Shown here: positions 46,012 through 56,819 of the stretch, in pieces
How the letters are laid out: every line of letters begins with the position of its first letter
How positions within the stretch are numbered: the stretch's first letter is position 1
Origin: Avena insularis
Taxonomy: Eukaryota; Streptophyta; Magnoliopsida; Poales; Poaceae
Reading direction: 5' to 3'
DNA length: 64,000 nt
Assembly: GCA_023614405.1 (NCBI GenBank)
Contig: CM042688.1
Coordinates: 440,562,028-440,626,027 of the forward strand
Translations under genes and position numbers: made by a program
The notes under the pieces: model-generated
What the model saw: only the letters and a program-made list of their open reading frames with translations
What the model was told of the DNA's origin: nothing
Databases searched by the model: none

Positions 46012-49000
46012 CTACGATGCAGGAGGAGAGGTAGGAGCTTCCGGCTCACTGGAGACATCGACCTCGCCTTGATATCTCTCTGATACGTTCAAATCCGAAA
46101 CGGTTTGTTCATCGTCGGAGACTTTAGCTATTACTTCGGCATGCGGAGGAGGTGTCTCTACGGGAGTGAAGAAAGGAGTGTTGTAGCTGGTCAAGTCAGC
46201 TACGTGACACCCATATCCGGCACAGGAATCCATGATGGCCTTGATGTCCTGCTCATGTCCGTCTTCATCCACAGTCGAATACCCTCTGGTTACTTGCCAA
46301 ATTTCCATGCTTCCATGGTGGCTCATAACCATGGTGAGAGCGTTATATGCTGCGGTTCGTGCATAGGACATGTTCCAGTCCTAGGTGAGCTGGGGCATCT
46401 CCTTGGCCTTGTCTCGCACTTCAAAGTCAGGCATTCTATGCATGTCCGGAACCTTGAGAAGTTCGCCAATATCATCCAAGGATTGGTGGAAGTCATAAAG
46501 CAAATCGCCGACTTGTGTAAGCCGCCTAGTGCGAGACTCGGTGGAGGCAGAATCTAGTAAGTTCAGAGGACCTGTGCATGTAATGCAAAAGTTTAATTAA
46601 TATATCTGAACTCCAAGAGTCGGAAAAAGCAGAAAGTCAGAAATAAGCAAACATACCAAAGATGACATCGTCAACTTTGGTCTTCTCTTCCCTAAGGCTC
46701 TGGAGTTCAGCCTGGAGTGCTTCGGTGATGTCCTTCTCTCTGAACAATGCATCGTTGATATCCGAGATCCTTTGATGCTGGGCCGCGATCCTTCGATCAT
46801 GTTCTTCGGTGGCCATAGAGGAGGATTCAAGAACTTGCGCAATGCTCCGTTCATGATCCGCCTTCAACTTGTCCAGCTCTCGACATAAGTCGGTGTTCTC
46901 CACCTCTAGGGTCTTCAGATTCTCGGCTTCTTCAATCATAGCACAGGATTGTTTGACCAGTGTTGGAAGCAAAAAGAGCAACGGTTGAATAAATAATTCG
47001 ACTATGAAAGAAAGAGCAAGGTTAAAGGATTGAAATGTTTACCTTCAGCCTCATCCCTTGACACTTTTAACTAAGCATTTTCAAGCTGGAGAGCTCTAAT
47101 CTCTCTCCGCTTGTTGCAGATGTTCTTCAACAATTCCTGGTTATACGAATTAACTTTCAGTAAGTCAGAATACCTAGAGTCAGAAGACTACTAAAGACTC
47201 GGGCTAATATTTTTACTAATATCAGCACGAGCCTTGGGGGCTACACTAGTTCATCCTTTAGCATCCTAGGGAAGCATAAATCCGGATTGTCTATCCAACT
47301 TCATGCTTGGGGGCTAGAGGATATAATATGAAATAAAGTAAAAAAGTTGAGTTGGAATTCGACTTACATGATGTTCATGAGTGAGCTTGCTTAAGCTCAT
47401 AGACACCTCGGTGCTAACCTTCTCGGCGAGGGTATGCAGGATTACTAGGGGTGGCAGAAGCACACCGGTTCTCAGCCCCTCGTTGCAAAGACGGATCTGC
47501 TCAAGGATTTCGGAGTACTTGACGTCCTCCGCTTCTTGTGCCTCCTCTTCGGCAGTAATGTTCCGGCTTTCCAAGCATTGCTGGGCTAGCCATTGGATCT
47601 CTTCCACAGATTTCCGAGTAATGCCAAGTTTGGCAAGACCCGAATTGTTGAGGAGGTTTTCAGCAAAGACCTCTGCCGAGGGATCATTACCTGAAGAGGG
47701 TTCACCCTTATCAAAACCCGAGTCACCCATGGTGACATTAGTTTGCGAGCCGAGGATCGCTGGCTCTACTTGTTGAGCCGGATCTTCTATGACGGTCGGA
47801 GATGGAGTAATCTCCGGTGTTGTAGAAGGCTGAGGGGCAGGAGTCGGAGGTGCTGTGGCAGGAGAAGTCAAATTCAGCTTTGACTGGCGCACAGGCTTCG
47901 ACGAGCCTCCTTTCCCTTTGCCCTTGGTGAGATGTCTAGCTCTGAGGAGGTGATAGAATAAAGAATGTTACACCTCGAAAATAATTAAGAAATATAATAC
48001 AGAAACCTTGTGAGGAAAGTTACCTCTTCACAATGGGCACTTCCTTGGTGCCAATAGCCAGACTAGAAGCCTTTACGCTTTCAGGGAAAGGTCTCCGCCA
48101 GTGGAACCAGTTCTCCATCATCTTGAGAGATCTCAGGAGGATATCCCTCGAGAGGAGCAAGCTCCGACTCGGGAAGGTTAGCAAGCTAAAAAGAAGAAAT
48201 ATCTCAGTATTGCGAAAAGAGACAATAACATAAAGATGAACACATAATTTGACTTACTGCTGGAAACTTACTGGTACCACAGGATCTTTAGACGTATGCA
48301 TGTCCAAACACAGCTCCGGGATTTTCCTCTCGATCCGTTCCCTAATCAACCATTTGATTTGGGACTCATATTCCTTCTCCGTGTAAGGACGGAAGCAGAT
48401 CCGGATAGTGTCCTTCTTGGACGCCGTAATGGAGTGCATAAGCCGGTCTCCATGGTGTTGGAGGGGCTGGATCCGGCATGCTAGCCAGCAGTGAATCAAT
48501 TCAGACCCCTTGAGGCCCTTGTGCTTCATCAGATATTCAATCCACCTTTTGGTGAGAAGCAGATCATCACTGAGACTCGGCGGATCTGCGTACCAGGATT
48601 CTTGGGGCGTGGTGGCACCGTCGACAAAAGCCGGCAAAGCAGTAGCTTTGCTGGGAGCAGGAATATCCTTGTGATAGAAAAAGGTGGATGGCCACTGTTT
48701 TACCGACTCGCTAGCCTTAATCCGGGGATAGATGCGTTCTCTCCAAACAGAAAAGCTAAGAGTACCGGTAATGTATGGATTACCAGTAGTGATAGAGTTT
48801 CTCCGGGTATGGAAATAAAACCGGAAGAGAATGAGACTCGGCCTAATGCCGATATACCCCTCACACAAAGAAGCGTAAGCGCTCATCTCTAAGAGAGAGT
48901 TCGGGGGGAGATGGTGGAGTTGAACTCCGTAGTAATCTATCACCTCAGAGAAGAAGTATGAGGGTGGAAAGCTCAAACCTCTGCCGAGGTAGGTGCCGAA

Positions 49001-49209
49001 GTGCACCCGCTCGTCGGCGCGAGCAGTGGGGATGGTTTGGCCATAGCCGCTCCGCTAGTCGCCGACGCGGAGAATTCCTTTGTTCTCAATGACGTGGAGC
49101 TTGGCATCGTCCAAGACATAGGGATCCAGACCCCGCAGAAGCTCTCCTTCTCTGCTACCGACACCGTCGCTGTTGTCGCCTCTGTGCCGGAGGATGAAGC
49201 CTCAACCAT
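46012..49209 (-). pseudogene. Six-exon antisense gene of Tat-E (PF04195-like)
   Basis: The gene reads leftward, opposite to gag-pol. Proposed exons on the minus strand are 49,209-48,272, 48,185-48,024, 47,941-47,368, 47,136-47,043, about 46,960-46,657 and 46,571-46,012. Donors are GTAAGT (48,271), GTAACT (48,023), GTAAGT (47,367), GTAAAC (47,042) and GTATGT (46,656). Acceptors end in TAG or CAG at 48,186, 47,942, 47,137 and 46,572; the exon 5 acceptor is unclear. Exon 1 encodes the PF04195-type core: PPSYFFSEVIDYYG, YASLCEGYIGI, LILFRFYF, then a W-rich segment and RIQPLQHHGDRL. Exons 2-6 encode acidic, proline-rich and coiled-coil segments. Decay: a frameshift near 49,140 and stops in exons 1, 2, 4 and 6. 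Function is unknown. Confidence 0.75.
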
Positions 49210-49759
49210 TTTTCGGTGTGCCAGTGACCTGGGATGGGCGGCGCTGGAGGATTTTGGGGAGGCGGAGGAGCTTTGTGCGTGGGAGGTGTTGAGAGGAAGG
49301 AAGGGGTGCAAATGCTGGTGAAGAAGAGAGAAAGAAATCGTAACCACTTATATCCTCCCACTACGCCAAGATTCGTGTAAACGCAATAGTACAAACATGC
49401 CACACATTGTGGAAGGAGCTGGATAACTTCCCCGCGATGATTATGCCGCCTCGATCTCCGTGCACGCATTAAAAGGATGCCTCGGTTCCGCAAAGGGAGA
49501 ACCCACCAACGGTCGTGTTGACGAGAATGACTGTCAGTGACATGACTGATGTCAGGTTACGTCAGAGACCAAGTTTTGGCTGAGTTTAAATTTCAAGATG
49601 GAAAACCGAATAATGTATTCATAGGTCTGACTCGTTTTGAGACCCGGATTCTATCCTTTATTTTTAAGTTTCAGGAACCCTTCAAGATTATGCAAGCCGA
49701 CAATCAAGCTAGATGATGATGAAATCCGACTCTGGATCTTGGAGGCTTCCGGGGGCTGC
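49210..49759. other. Upstream region of the Tat-E antisense gene and end of the element interior
   Basis: About 550 bp lie between the antisense start and the 3' LTR. It should hold the antisense promoter (TATA-like box near 49,350) and, at its right end, the purine-rich GGAGGCTTCCGGGGGCTGC (49,741-49,759) that would prime plus-strand synthesis of the element. Confidence 0.55.
49347..49354 (-). promoter_or_regulatory. TATA-like box of the Tat-E antisense gene
   Basis: On the minus strand GATATAAG, within GGAGGATATAAGTGG, lies about 140 bp upstream of the proposed ATG at 49,209. The same layout is seen for the B3-like gene of Tat-D. Confidence 0.45.
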
Positions 49760-50274
49760 TGTTGGGGATATACTTTCCGGGTATCCTCACTGTGCCTCAC
49801 TGACCAGGGTGGCCCACTTCGAGTTAGAGCTTTACTTCACGGGTGGCCCAATCAGGGAGAAGAGACGGAGTCCAGTCCGGCTACGGAAAGGCCCAGAAGA
49901 CTTACCGACATAGGCCTGTTATGCTACTTGTAGTTCAAGATGTACTCTGTAACCGACTCTTAGTCGTAGCCGGATAGGTCTCTGCTCTAAACCCTAGGCC
50001 AGATATCCATATAAGCCATCCTAGGGTAAGCCTTTAGGGCACCCTCACAATAGTCTACAAACTCAACTCGCACATGTGAAACCCTTGTAATCCATATTCC
50101 GGCTCTGCCATATTACTGGATTGCTAGTAGGAGTAGGATATGTCCAAAGTCGGCAGATTCGAACCTGGGTAAACTTGTGTGCTCACCATCTCAGAACACC
50201 GTACGTCTCACACCCCTCTCTTCCGCACGCCTCGAGGATCCCCTCATGGAGTACTTCTCATAAATCTGACGACA
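49760..50274 (+). repeat. 3' LTR of Tat-E
   Basis: It is 515 bp, starting TGTTGGGGATATA and ending TCTGACGACA. It pairs with 29,516-30,030. Confidence 0.9.
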
Positions 50275-50620
50275 AGACAAACATAATGACATCGCGTGCA
50301 TCCCTATCCGGGGAGTTTGCCTGCTTCACGACTGTTGCTCTGCTGGCATGGGCCTCATTGGAAGCAAGCCAATGTATGAGGCTAATGTTGCGGTCCCTGT
50401 AGAGCCTCGTCGAGAGGCACACATCGTTCCCGTACAACCTCCTCCTCCTTCGTCCGGAGGACGACCCACCAGCGATTGCCGCTGATCTTCATCCTGATGT
50501 TGGTGCCTCCATTGAAGGAGTAATAAGAGGAGTTCTGTGAAGTGGTCGGGAAAGGGGCAGTTTACTGCATTTCTCTCCTTTAAAAAGGAGACACCATGTG
50601 TCACAATAGTAACTGCTCTC
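50275..50620 (-). pseudogene. Antisense gene of Tat-C, N-terminal part
   Basis: Reading leftward toward 50,275, the frame approaching the Tat-E insertion site ends in DVIMFV. It continues in the same frame with QFIANG on the other side of Tat-E at 29,515, apart from a CAG-to-TAG type change in the duplicated bases. Upstream the pattern is weak, with arginine- and glycine-rich text and several stops. The true start is not identified. Confidence 0.4.
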
Positions 50621-50828
50621 CCTCCCAGATGAGCCCATGACTGACGTCACCTCGACATCCCCGGTGTAGATGAATAGGCATCCCCTAGTCGGGAGATGAA
50701 GACGTGCCTCGACAGTTGTGCTGTCAACAAGCCATCATTGTTAGGCGCGGCTCAAATGTGGGCCCACGTTGAACTAGGCGCAACCACGGCTTCCCGTTGA
50801 TTGGATCCGGTACATCACCCGGGGGTAT

Positions 50829-51457
50829 TGTTGGTCCCATGGAGAATGGGTTTCACCCCGGGACCAACTGCCCATGAGCCCGCTTGCGCACCCAAAGAAG
50901 TCATCGTGCGAGGGACTATCCTGGGTACATCACTGCCTGGGTAGGGTCTAGGGTAGCATGATCCATCATCCATCAGACACCTTGCACCATGTGGCATCAC
51001 TAACACTGAAATGCAGAGCTAGTATGGAGAACGTTAGCCACCACAAGGCCCCACGTTCCGCCTAGACTCGACTCAGGCCATGGTCGCGCCTCCCATCTGA
51101 GGTGATAGGAATCGATGGCCATGTTGCCTCCATGACGTTGGCGCAGGGCAACGTGTCCACCCATCTCTATGTGGTGTCCCTTTGTCTTATAGAAGGAGGC
51201 CCGGGATATGAGTAGAAGAGGGCTAGAGAAGGTAGAACTAGTGAGTACATCCCCGGGAACAATCTCTATAACCAGTTCATCATCCACCAGAAAGATTATA
51301 GTTTTAGGACGTAGGGTTTCTCACAATGCGGCTTGAACCTAGGTAAAAAGTTAGTGTCTTTATGTGCTTACGAGTTCTTCTCTACTTGAACCCCACCCAT
51401 GTGAATTCCCTCTCTGGTGGCTGCATGGCAAATTGATTTTCGCCCCATGACGTTGCT
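50829..51457 (+). repeat. Probable 3' LTR of Tat-C
   Basis: It begins TGTTGGTCCCATGG after a purine-rich CCGGGGGTAT and contains a TATA-like CTTATAGAAGG near 51,186-51,196. Near 51,448-51,457 it has a CCCCATGACG end that could be a mutated TGACA terminus. No second copy is present, so the right border is uncertain by tens of bases. Confidence 0.4.
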
Positions 51458-52349
51458 ATTCTAGTCAAAAGATAAGTCTCAAAATGAAAATTCTCATCAT
51501 TACATCCTACGGTCTTGAGCTTTATCTCTATGTCCATCAATCAATCCTCCGCATCAATGGGTTCGGGTGCTAAAGAAAAAGGAAGTGGTCTAGCATTCTG
51601 AAAATCAGAGAGATTTACTCCTCATCCTTTCAGCTTTCTTCCATTTCCAATACATCCGAGCAGGTCTTGTAGAAATTCGTTCTGGGTCTCTTGCATCATC
51701 TACATATACTGCATAAAGATTTCTCCGTTAGTGGCTGTATTGTTCTTGGTGGTAATATTGTATATGTCAATGCATCTTGATCTGCCTTTTCCTTAGCCTC
51801 ACAGTCCATGTGTTATTATTTAGACTCGTTTTCTACTCTCATTTCCATCACCCTCTAGTCGTGTTAAATAAAGCGAAGACCCATAATTACACCATGCTCA
51901 TGCTTTCTGAGCTCACTTCATGCATAGTGCTAGTCACACAAGGAAATGAAAATCCAAATCCAAATAAGAACCAAACAAACATCATCTATTTACATAATGA
52001 TACATCCAACATAGATGAGTACATCATATGCTTACATACTTTGAGTTACAACTAAAACTTAGTATCCTACAAAATGCTAGTACTTCTTGTGAACAATAGC
52101 TCACTTATTCAAAATACAACTCTTAAGCTCTACAATACCAATATGCCTTACTAAACTACTACTATAAACAAGTTCTTATCTTCTTGTGGTCCAACTTTTA
52201 TCATGCATCATACTCATAATACATGCCAGGAGTCCATCCATGCTGGCATGTAGTCCGGCGTATAGCATATGCAACATATGGCCTCCTAGATGGTACATAG
52301 TCCGAGTCTGAAGTATTGGTAACCAAGGTATCACTCAGTGAAAGTCCGG
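51458..52349. other. Unassigned sequence
   Basis: AT-rich to moderate composition. No convincing coding region, LTR end or repeat was found on either strand. Confidence 0.4.
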
Positions 52350-53359
52350 TCATCCAATATAACTCTCAAAAATAGAATATGCATCCACTAGACTATGTGG
52401 CTCAGGAGTACCAAGCTCAGCAAAGCACATAGTAGCAATGGATTGAGAGTGATCAAATGGCGTGTCCTACACCCGCTCGAACTGTGGTGTCTCCCTAACT
52501 TCACCATCATCCTCCAGATCGATGACCGTATCATTTATGCCATCAACATCATAGGACTCTAACCTATTATGGCTAATCCATCCTTCATCCTCATTAGAAT
52601 AGACACAATGAACTGGATCTGGGTAAGTTCTTGTGTACATCTCTTATCTCCATCCATTATAATTCTCAGTGGGAAGTTTAGAATCCGTCCCCCCCCATGA
52701 ACCCTACGATACATGATAATTAGTCAAAATGTACGTAGTAGGATAGTAATTGTGTGGTGTACGTGTAGGTGAATATGGCTCTGGCTTGGTCTGTTGTGGC
52801 TCCATAGATGTATCAATAGTAAATAGAATTTGGGAACCACTCGCCTCCTAGTCTGACCTCTCGCCTATCTGCCTTCTCTTTTGAGGATCAGTAAGATACT
52901 CAAGTTCACTCCCCTAAACTTCAACTAAAAGTTGATGAGTGTTGTATAAAGGTCCGTATAATTGGCAACTAAATCTATATTATTCTTGATTAAAACAAGA
53001 TGATCTAGTGTAACTCTGAATCTATGGAATCATGGGGTATTGAATTGAAACAGTGCCTACAATGTGATGCGCCTTTCTCTCCCGAATAGATGAAATCGTC
53101 TCTACTATAGCAATACGATATGCTACAATGTTGTTCATGGCTTCTCGCCCTATCATTATCAAACTCAAGCCCAACTTCTTGGGTAGCTTTATCCCAATAC
53201 AGTACATAACCACTATATGACCATCATGATAGGTGTAAAACTTGACTGGAATATTTTTATGATAGTCAAAGCTTATTAAAAGTACAATCCATGCCCGTGA
53301 TATTCATCCAAACTCTCAACCTGTACCCAAATTGTATTGTTTGAAGACTTCGGTGCCAT
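52350..53359 (-). pseudogene. Decayed coding region of unknown family
   Basis: The minus strand from the ATG at 53,359 starts MAPKSSNNTIWVQVES, just after an acceptor-like CTACAG. After frame changes, a long frame at about 52,922-52,350 has few stops. That frame has a clear protein-like composition: proline-rich (EPYSPTRTPHNYYPT), then acidic (YSNEDEGW, VIDLEDDGEVRE) and PEPHSLVD. Its stops are mostly TAG, TAA and TGA where CAG, CGA or TGG would fit. I do not recognise the family; a transposase N-terminus or a host gene fragment are both possible. Confidence 0.35.
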
Positions 53360-55869
53360 CATAACTGTAGGTAAGAAATTTCTAATTAGTTATAATTAGT
53401 AATAATGCATCACAAGAGTAAATAATAGTGCTAGATTGTTTCGGTTCAAACTGCTATCCATGTTGCCGCGATTATTTTCGGCCATGGGATGGATACTTGA
53501 AAGGACACGCGACAACATCGCAATAGAGCCCTGCTATCCCGTGAGGAGGTACCTGCTAAGGTACAGGGAGAAAGATTCCAGACCGCGGACGAGTGTCGTG
53601 CGCACCGTCGTACCCCACGTAGCCGGAGGATGGACCGCGCGCGCGACATAGGCCCGCCGTCAGCGTACACGAGAAGTAACATTCCATGTCAGAGGCATTC
53701 CAATCGTGACACGCCTCCACACCCACCGGGTTGCAGGGCCCACCGAGAGCCGACGTGGAGCCGTGATCCCATATTGTTTGGGGACTCCCATGGTCATGGG
53801 GCCCCCTGATAACCTCCGTTGGCCCATTCCAAACGCGGTTTCTCGCGGATGTAGAGCCCGCAATAGGACGACGTGGTGCCATAAACCCATGCCTGTTGTC
53901 AAAGTAGACAGTTGACGATGCTTTTTCTTGTGGTCGTAGAGCCCAGCAGGAAGTGTAGACTGTAGACATCTACGTGTTCTCGCGGCGAGATCGTACAACG
54001 GGGCCCTTTCATAGACGAGTTGGCATGGTACATCACTGTAGTACGCGGGGTTTTGTGTCTATATCATATTATGTGGCTCGAGGATAGCCGATCTGGAAGC
54101 GTAGATCCTTGGTGTTAGAGTGTTCTCGTGGAGGTATCATGCAATTTTGTGACATGTCGTGCTCGGCTATGTATAAGCCTCCTCTGGCGTTTTTCTCTCC
54201 ACACAATGCGCTAGATAGGTTCTCCCTTCTTCCAGCTCTTCCTCCTCTTAGCTTGATCCCCTCGCCATTCGCGTGTGACAATCCAGTGAACATCATATTC
54301 TGGTGAGCGAATGGCTACGACCATGAGCTGAGAGGAGGCAACAAACTACTAAACGGTGGGACATGTAGAGAGCACCTAGGATCCCGCACTTCGTTGTGGT
54401 CGTAGCCTAGGTCTTGCTCTCACGTGTTCCATCCTGACTAGCTTTCTGGTGATGGAAACTTTACTCACGGTGCGGGAGGTGGTACTTTAGTCGTCGACCA
54501 TGGCGTTAGCGAAGTTGCATCACGGTGGGGGCGGTAGGTATGTATCTACTTCCTTTTTGTATTTTTCTCGAAGTTTTCATCTTCTTATTTGTATTTTTTA
54601 TTCTTTCTGGTTTTTTGCGTATTACCTGCCAAAGAGCGTGCATGTTGACTATAGGAGCATTTACTGCGAAACTGATGACTACGAAAATGCTGATGCGAAC
54701 ACGTTGCATGCGAACGTGACATTAACTGCGATATCATTTACTACAAACCCGATGCCTACGAAAATGCTGATGTGAACTCGTTGCATGTGAACGCGAACGA
54801 AAGCAATAAATGTGGAACAATGAGAATAAACTAATGAAACAAAGACGATGATCGTCACGACTTTTTGCTGCGATTTGAAAAGGAATGGCTCCTAAAACTT
54901 CTTGATAGTTTATTGGCGAAACAAAAACGATGTGCAAGTTTAATGAGAAACATGTTGATTGCAATATCGTTTAATGCGAGACCTATGACTGCAAAATAGG
55001 TGCATGCACACGCTATCAAAAGCAAAACATGTTGAAGATCATGTAGTTTTATTAGACCACGATACACCTATAGTTGGTGAAACCAATGAGAATATATCAT
55101 GAAGCAAAATCAATGATTGACACCACTGTTATGTGTGATGGAAAAGAACAACAGATATATAAAATAAAACTTCTCAATAGAATGATAGCAATAAGACGAT
55201 ACTACATGTTTCATTTTTGTACAATCAAAAATATTTATTATTTGCGACTTTGAAGAGACAATGTTTCGAGAATGGACGAGACTAAGTAAACAGGCCTTAG
55301 AAAATAAAAATAAGTAAATATGACTAGGTTGAACAACTGTTCTGGTCCAAATCATAGAGAAGAGAAAGAGAGAAGCCAACGACATGTTATTACGTTCCTC
55401 CATCGGCTAACACGCATGGCTTTCCTGGTCAGTGTTACTCGGTCTGCCGCCGTTGCAACAACAGCTATCGTCGCATTTCTATAGACACCTCTTCTTTCTA
55501 AATATGACTTTTGATGTTGCTTCTTCGACGTCTTTGACGTGCAAAATGCTGATGCACATGTTGCTTCGGTTGTTGGGTTCAACATTACTCTAGCTCTGTA
55601 CGACCGACTCATTCATGCAAATTTGTGTCCATTTTTTCCTTGTTGCGCCATATGCAAAATAGTCAGCATGCTCTGTCATGAATCATTTCGGCCTTTAATG
55701 TAAGCCATATTTATGCGAACAAACAAATAGAAATGAACTAATTCTAACTATCTACCAGATGAACGTAGAGGCTAGGCACATGAATGCCTCGCGTGTGGTT
55801 TTATAGCTCACATGTAAGTCGCCTATGATGTCACGTCTTTTAGATGGTGACTAGCGCGATCTTGGGCTT
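53360..55869. other. Unassigned sequence with promoter-like and repeated segments
   Basis: The part 53,440-54,480 is GC-moderate and contains a TATA-like CTATGTATAAGCC near 54,167 followed by a C- and T-rich leader, as in an old LTR or gene promoter. No paired copy was found. From 54,540 on it is AT-rich with short open frames lacking domains. Confidence 0.35.
54660..54815 (+). repeat. Imperfect direct repeat of 78 bp
   Basis: A unit containing GATGACTACGAAAATGCTGA, then GCGAAC or GTGAAC and CGTTGCATG, starts near 54,660 and again near 54,738. A weaker third copy may lie near 54,960-55,015. Function is unknown. Confidence 0.55.
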
Positions 55870-56442
55870 TTGAATTATTTCTCAGCTGGTGTGCACTGCT
55901 CCTCTCTCTCCTTTCATGTTGGAAATAACCCGGCAGCAGCGGTAGATGCAGGCTCACGACCTTCCTTGCCAGTTGATCTTCTTATATTTGACTTCCTAGT
56001 CGACTCTTTTCACGTGCTGCTTATTCTCATGTACAACATTGCCCCTTCCTACTCAAACGCTACCCTTGACGATGCTCTCCTCTGGGCATTCAGGTGACTC
56101 AGCGTCGCCCCGGCTGAGCTGCCGTGGGGATAGAAGCCCAAGCATCCAAAGTACTAGGCATAGTTCGACAAGTATGTCGCCAATGGTTTCATTGACTCTT
56201 CTTAAGATGAAGAAGAGGACGATGAGGCTTTTGACGGCGACGACAAGGACGAGTTCGCTATGGAGACCTGCTCCCTCGTTGTCATTGTTGAAGTCTATTG
56301 GTACGACCCTCCGTTCGACCAGGACGAGGAGGAGGATCCTGTCGTTGACGATTCTGAGGAGGACTACTGGCCGGAGGACTACGACTCTAGAGAGGAGGTT
56401 GCGCGCGTCCTGGAGGAGGCACCCCTAGATTTCTCGGAGTAG
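55870..56442 (+). pseudogene. Acidic gene fragment of unknown family
   Basis: One frame, interrupted by about six stops, runs from 55,870 to 56,442. Its C-terminal 60 residues (56,260-56,442) are open and unusual: VVIVEVYWYDPPFD, then runs of Asp and Glu (DEEEDP, DDSEEDYWPEDYD) and REEVARVLEEAPLDFSE. The preceding stretch FDKYVANGFIDS is also acidic after its stop. Several stops fit CAG-to-TAG or CGA-to-TGA changes. It abuts the truncated end of Tat-G. I infer a decayed host gene fragment or captured exon. Confidence 0.4.
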
Positions 56443-56474
56443 GAAGGTGTCTCCTGCGATGAGATGGACATGGA

Positions 56475-56819
56475 CTATTGCTTAAGATTTGCCTTTGCCT
56501 TCGCATGTTGTTCGACGTCTGCAAAGGTGATGGCATCGCAATGGTTCATTATTTTCTGCACCATGATGTTGGGGTCACCGTAGATCATTAGTCGTGTGGT
56601 GCCGCACACCTTTGCCATGAGCATGCAGTGGACGAGGGCTTCATATTCTTCCTCGTTATTTGATGCGCGGAACTTCATCCATAGGACATAGAGCATCTTG
56701 TCGCCTTGCGGGGATGCCAATATGACAACGAAACCTGTTCCCTCTTGACGCTTGGATCTGTCGCGGTGCATGGACCAAACACACGACATGTCTGGCCTCT
56801 TGGGTATCTGAAGTTCCAT
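56475..56819 (-). pseudogene. Second RNase H of Tat-G, 3'-truncated
   Basis: The pattern ASPQGDKMLYVLWMKF, then NNEEEYEALVH, then RLMIYGDPNIMV, matches the Tat-A domain at 4,500-4,904. The first catalytic block is lost before 56,819. The similarity ends after CDAITFADV, where the element is broken and unrelated plus-strand coding text begins. Confidence 0.75.

Larger units (their letters stand above)
29516..50274 (+). mobile_element. Tat-E: complete plus-strand Tat-type element, split by Athila-F
   Basis: It has two 515-bp LTRs, target duplication GGACA (29,511-29,515) and AGACA (50,275-50,279), a primer site at 30,031, and gag, protease, RT, RNase H and integrase left to right. An antisense six-exon gene follows, then a purine-rich stretch before the 3' LTR. 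Without Athila-F and its 5-bp duplication the element is about 12.65 kb, a normal size for Tat elements with an extra antisense gene. It is inserted in the antisense gene of Tat-C, whose reading frame continues across the insertion point. Confidence 0.9.
17400..51457 (+). mobile_element. Tat-C: plus-strand Tat-type element, 3' part only, split by Tat-D and Tat-E
   Basis: Three blocks (17,400-19,286; 28,739-29,515; 50,275-51,457) form one element once Tat-D and Tat-E are removed. They hold a minus-strand gene of the antisense type found in Tat elements, then a purine-rich stretch ending CCGGGGGTAT, then an LTR starting TGTTGGTCCC at 50,829. The antisense gene lies upstream of a plus-strand 3' LTR, so the element reads left to right. 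No gag, RT or integrase was found to the left, so the 5' part is deleted, diverged beyond recognition or never existed. Confidence 0.6.

Noticed and set aside
53440..54480. A paired LTR
   Set aside because: It has a TATA-like box and leader but no second copy in the window and no TG/CA ends with flanking duplication.
54500..54775. Open frame starting MALAKLHHGGGG after a promoter-like stretch, as a host gene
   Set aside because: The frame soon becomes low-complexity and repeat-derived, a GTAGGT donor-like site follows at once, and no downstream exon or domain could be found.
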